This document shows, in pieces, positions 63,319 through 64,000 of a stretch of 64,000 nt of DNA; position 1 is the stretch's first letter, and the number at the start of each line of letters is the position of its first letter. Position numbers and translations under genes: made by a program. The notes under the pieces were generated by a model that searched no databases, was not told the DNA's origin, and saw only the letters and a program-made list of their open reading frames with translations. Origin of the DNA: an uncultured Lachnospiraceae bacterium (GTDB lineage: Bacteria > Bacillota > Clostridia > Lachnospirales > Lachnospiraceae); contig CANOMQ010000005.1 of the NCBI GenBank assembly GCA_947567595.1, positions 1 through 64,000 on the forward strand, read 5' to 3'.

Positions 63319-64000
63319 TTGAAGAAGATATTGTTTATTATATGGTCATATACATATGGAGGTGGGGCAGAAGCGCTGCTTACAATGATTGTAAATAATC
63401 TTAATCCAAAAAAATATGATATCAGCATCATAGAATACAAGCATGCAGATGTAAAGGTTGAGAAAGTGAATGATAATATCCATGTATTGCCGTCTATAGA
63501 AAAGATAGATACACCTGAAGGAACAAGCAAAGGATATCAGGTATATCATACCCCGGAGATACTTATAGATAGATATATTAAAGCAGATTATGATTTATAT
63601 ATTTCTTTTAATTATCAAATACCTACATTTTTGCTACCTAAAGATACAAAAAATATTGCATGGATTCATGGAGATGTTTATGATTTGGGAATTCCGGAAG
63701 CGCAGCGTGAATGGCGCTTACAGGATGAGGCATTTGATAAGGTAAAAAAGATTGTAGCTATCAGTGATAATACGATGAGGTCGTTAGAGAAAGTGTTTCC
63801 TCGTCATAAGGAGAAGATGGTTAAGATCTATAATGGGATTGATATTGAAAAGGTTCGTAGGCAGTCGGCGGAAATACCGTCGGTAATTTTACAGCGTCCG
63901 GCAATTCTTTATAGTGGAAGGTTGGATATAAATAAGAATCCAGAAAGAATGTTAGAGGTGTTTTCTCTTCTTTATAAAAAAGATAAGAATGTGCATCTTT
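63319..64000 (+). CDS. Family 4 (GT-B) glycosyltransferase, 3' end outside window
   Basis: The gene runs off the right edge after about 227 codons. It starts at a TTG with AGGAGG seven to eight bases upstream. The protein opens KKILFIIWSYTYGGGAEALL, a typical GT-B acceptor-side start with the Gly-rich loop, and continues with NIAWIHGDVYDLG, VAISDNTMRSLEKVF, IYNGIDIEKVR and ILYSGRLDINKNPE, the last being the start of the donor-binding domain. It follows the family 2 glycosyltransferase by 93 bases. Confidence 0.85.
   Translation, partial: MKKILFIIWSYTYGGGAEALLTMIVNNLNPKKYDISIIEYKHADVKVEKVNDNIHVLPSIEKIDTPEGTSKGYQVYHTPEILIDRYIKADYDLYISFNYQIPTFLLPKDTKNIAWIHGDVYDLGIPEAQREWRLQDEAFDKVKKIVAISDNTMRSLEKVFPRHKEKMVKIYNGIDIEKVRRQSAEIPSVILQRPAILYSGRLDINKNPERMLEVFSLLYKKDKNVHL

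Noticed and set aside
1-64000. tRNA, rRNA, CRISPR arrays, complete insertion sequences, phage attachment sites, known riboswitches
   Set aside because: None could be recognised by reading both strands; small structured RNAs could still be missed without a covariance search.

Overview
The window looks like chromosomal DNA of a Firmicute, most probably a Lachnospiraceae-type gut Clostridium. The signs are strong AGGAGG-type ribosome binding sites, frequent GTG/TTG starts, a GlgC/GlgD pair, SpoVG, DnaD- and DnaI/DnaC-type primosome proteins, an Mfd-Pth overlap, and a polyphosphate polymerase (VTC)/DUF4956/CotH operon. No rRNA, tRNA or CRISPR array was seen. No database search was possible; family names rest on motifs and recalled family sequences.

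Layout. (1) 0-9.6 kb: the end of an unknown gene, an AraC regulator, an AT-rich methyltransferase, a two-gene ABC exporter, a Cu/Zn SOD-family protein, a cyclopropane fatty-acid synthase-type enzyme, a HAAS/DUF3887-like membrane protein and galE. (2) 9.6-14.6 kb, minus strand: murC, then dnaD-dnaC-prs. A cluster of DnaA-box-like sites fills the gap between murC and dnaD. (3) 14.9-26.1 kb: glgC-glgD, spoVG, the VTC/DUF4956/CotH operon, a small Cys protein, pth and mfd. (4) 26.2-38.4 kb is accessory DNA: a HaeIII-like methyltransferase and endonuclease in one reading frame, a BlaI/BlaR1-like pair whose sensor is frameshifted, a DUF4391-like/BREX-type ATPase pair, a HAD phosphatase, an ATGA-coupled toxin-antitoxin-like pair with a GNAT protein, an aminotransferase, and a transposase scrap joined to a decapitated AAA/PD-(D/E)XK gene. 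(5) 38.4-39.5 kb: lrgAB.

(6) 39.7-64 kb is a surface-glycan locus. Its first half (legB, WcbI-like, formyltransferase, neuB, neuC) and its second half (neuA/legF, ptmE-like, radical SAM, two oxidoreductases, deacetylase, methyltransferase, GNAT-like, DltA-like adenylation enzyme, carrier protein, glycosyltransferases) point to a nonulosonic (legionaminic-type) acid and a decorated glycan. Base composition drops sharply at about 49.1-49.4 kb, next to a decayed copy of the neuC 3' end, so the locus appears to be a mosaic. A neuD-type acyltransferase is a multi-stop pseudogene, an intact formyltransferase follows it, and no legC-type aminotransferase is visible.

The most unusual structure is a family of roughly 25-base repeats that flank, in inverted orientation, two unrelated small cassettes inside the glycan locus: a retropepsin-like pair (41.14-42.05 kb) and an Rpn/PD-(D/E)XK nuclease gene (47.91-49.07 kb). 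In both, the right-hand copy forms the 5' arm of a terminator-like hairpin. Other leads are the DnaA-box cluster, the R-M fusion with a strong internal ribosome binding site, and the adenylation-carrier-GNAT module.
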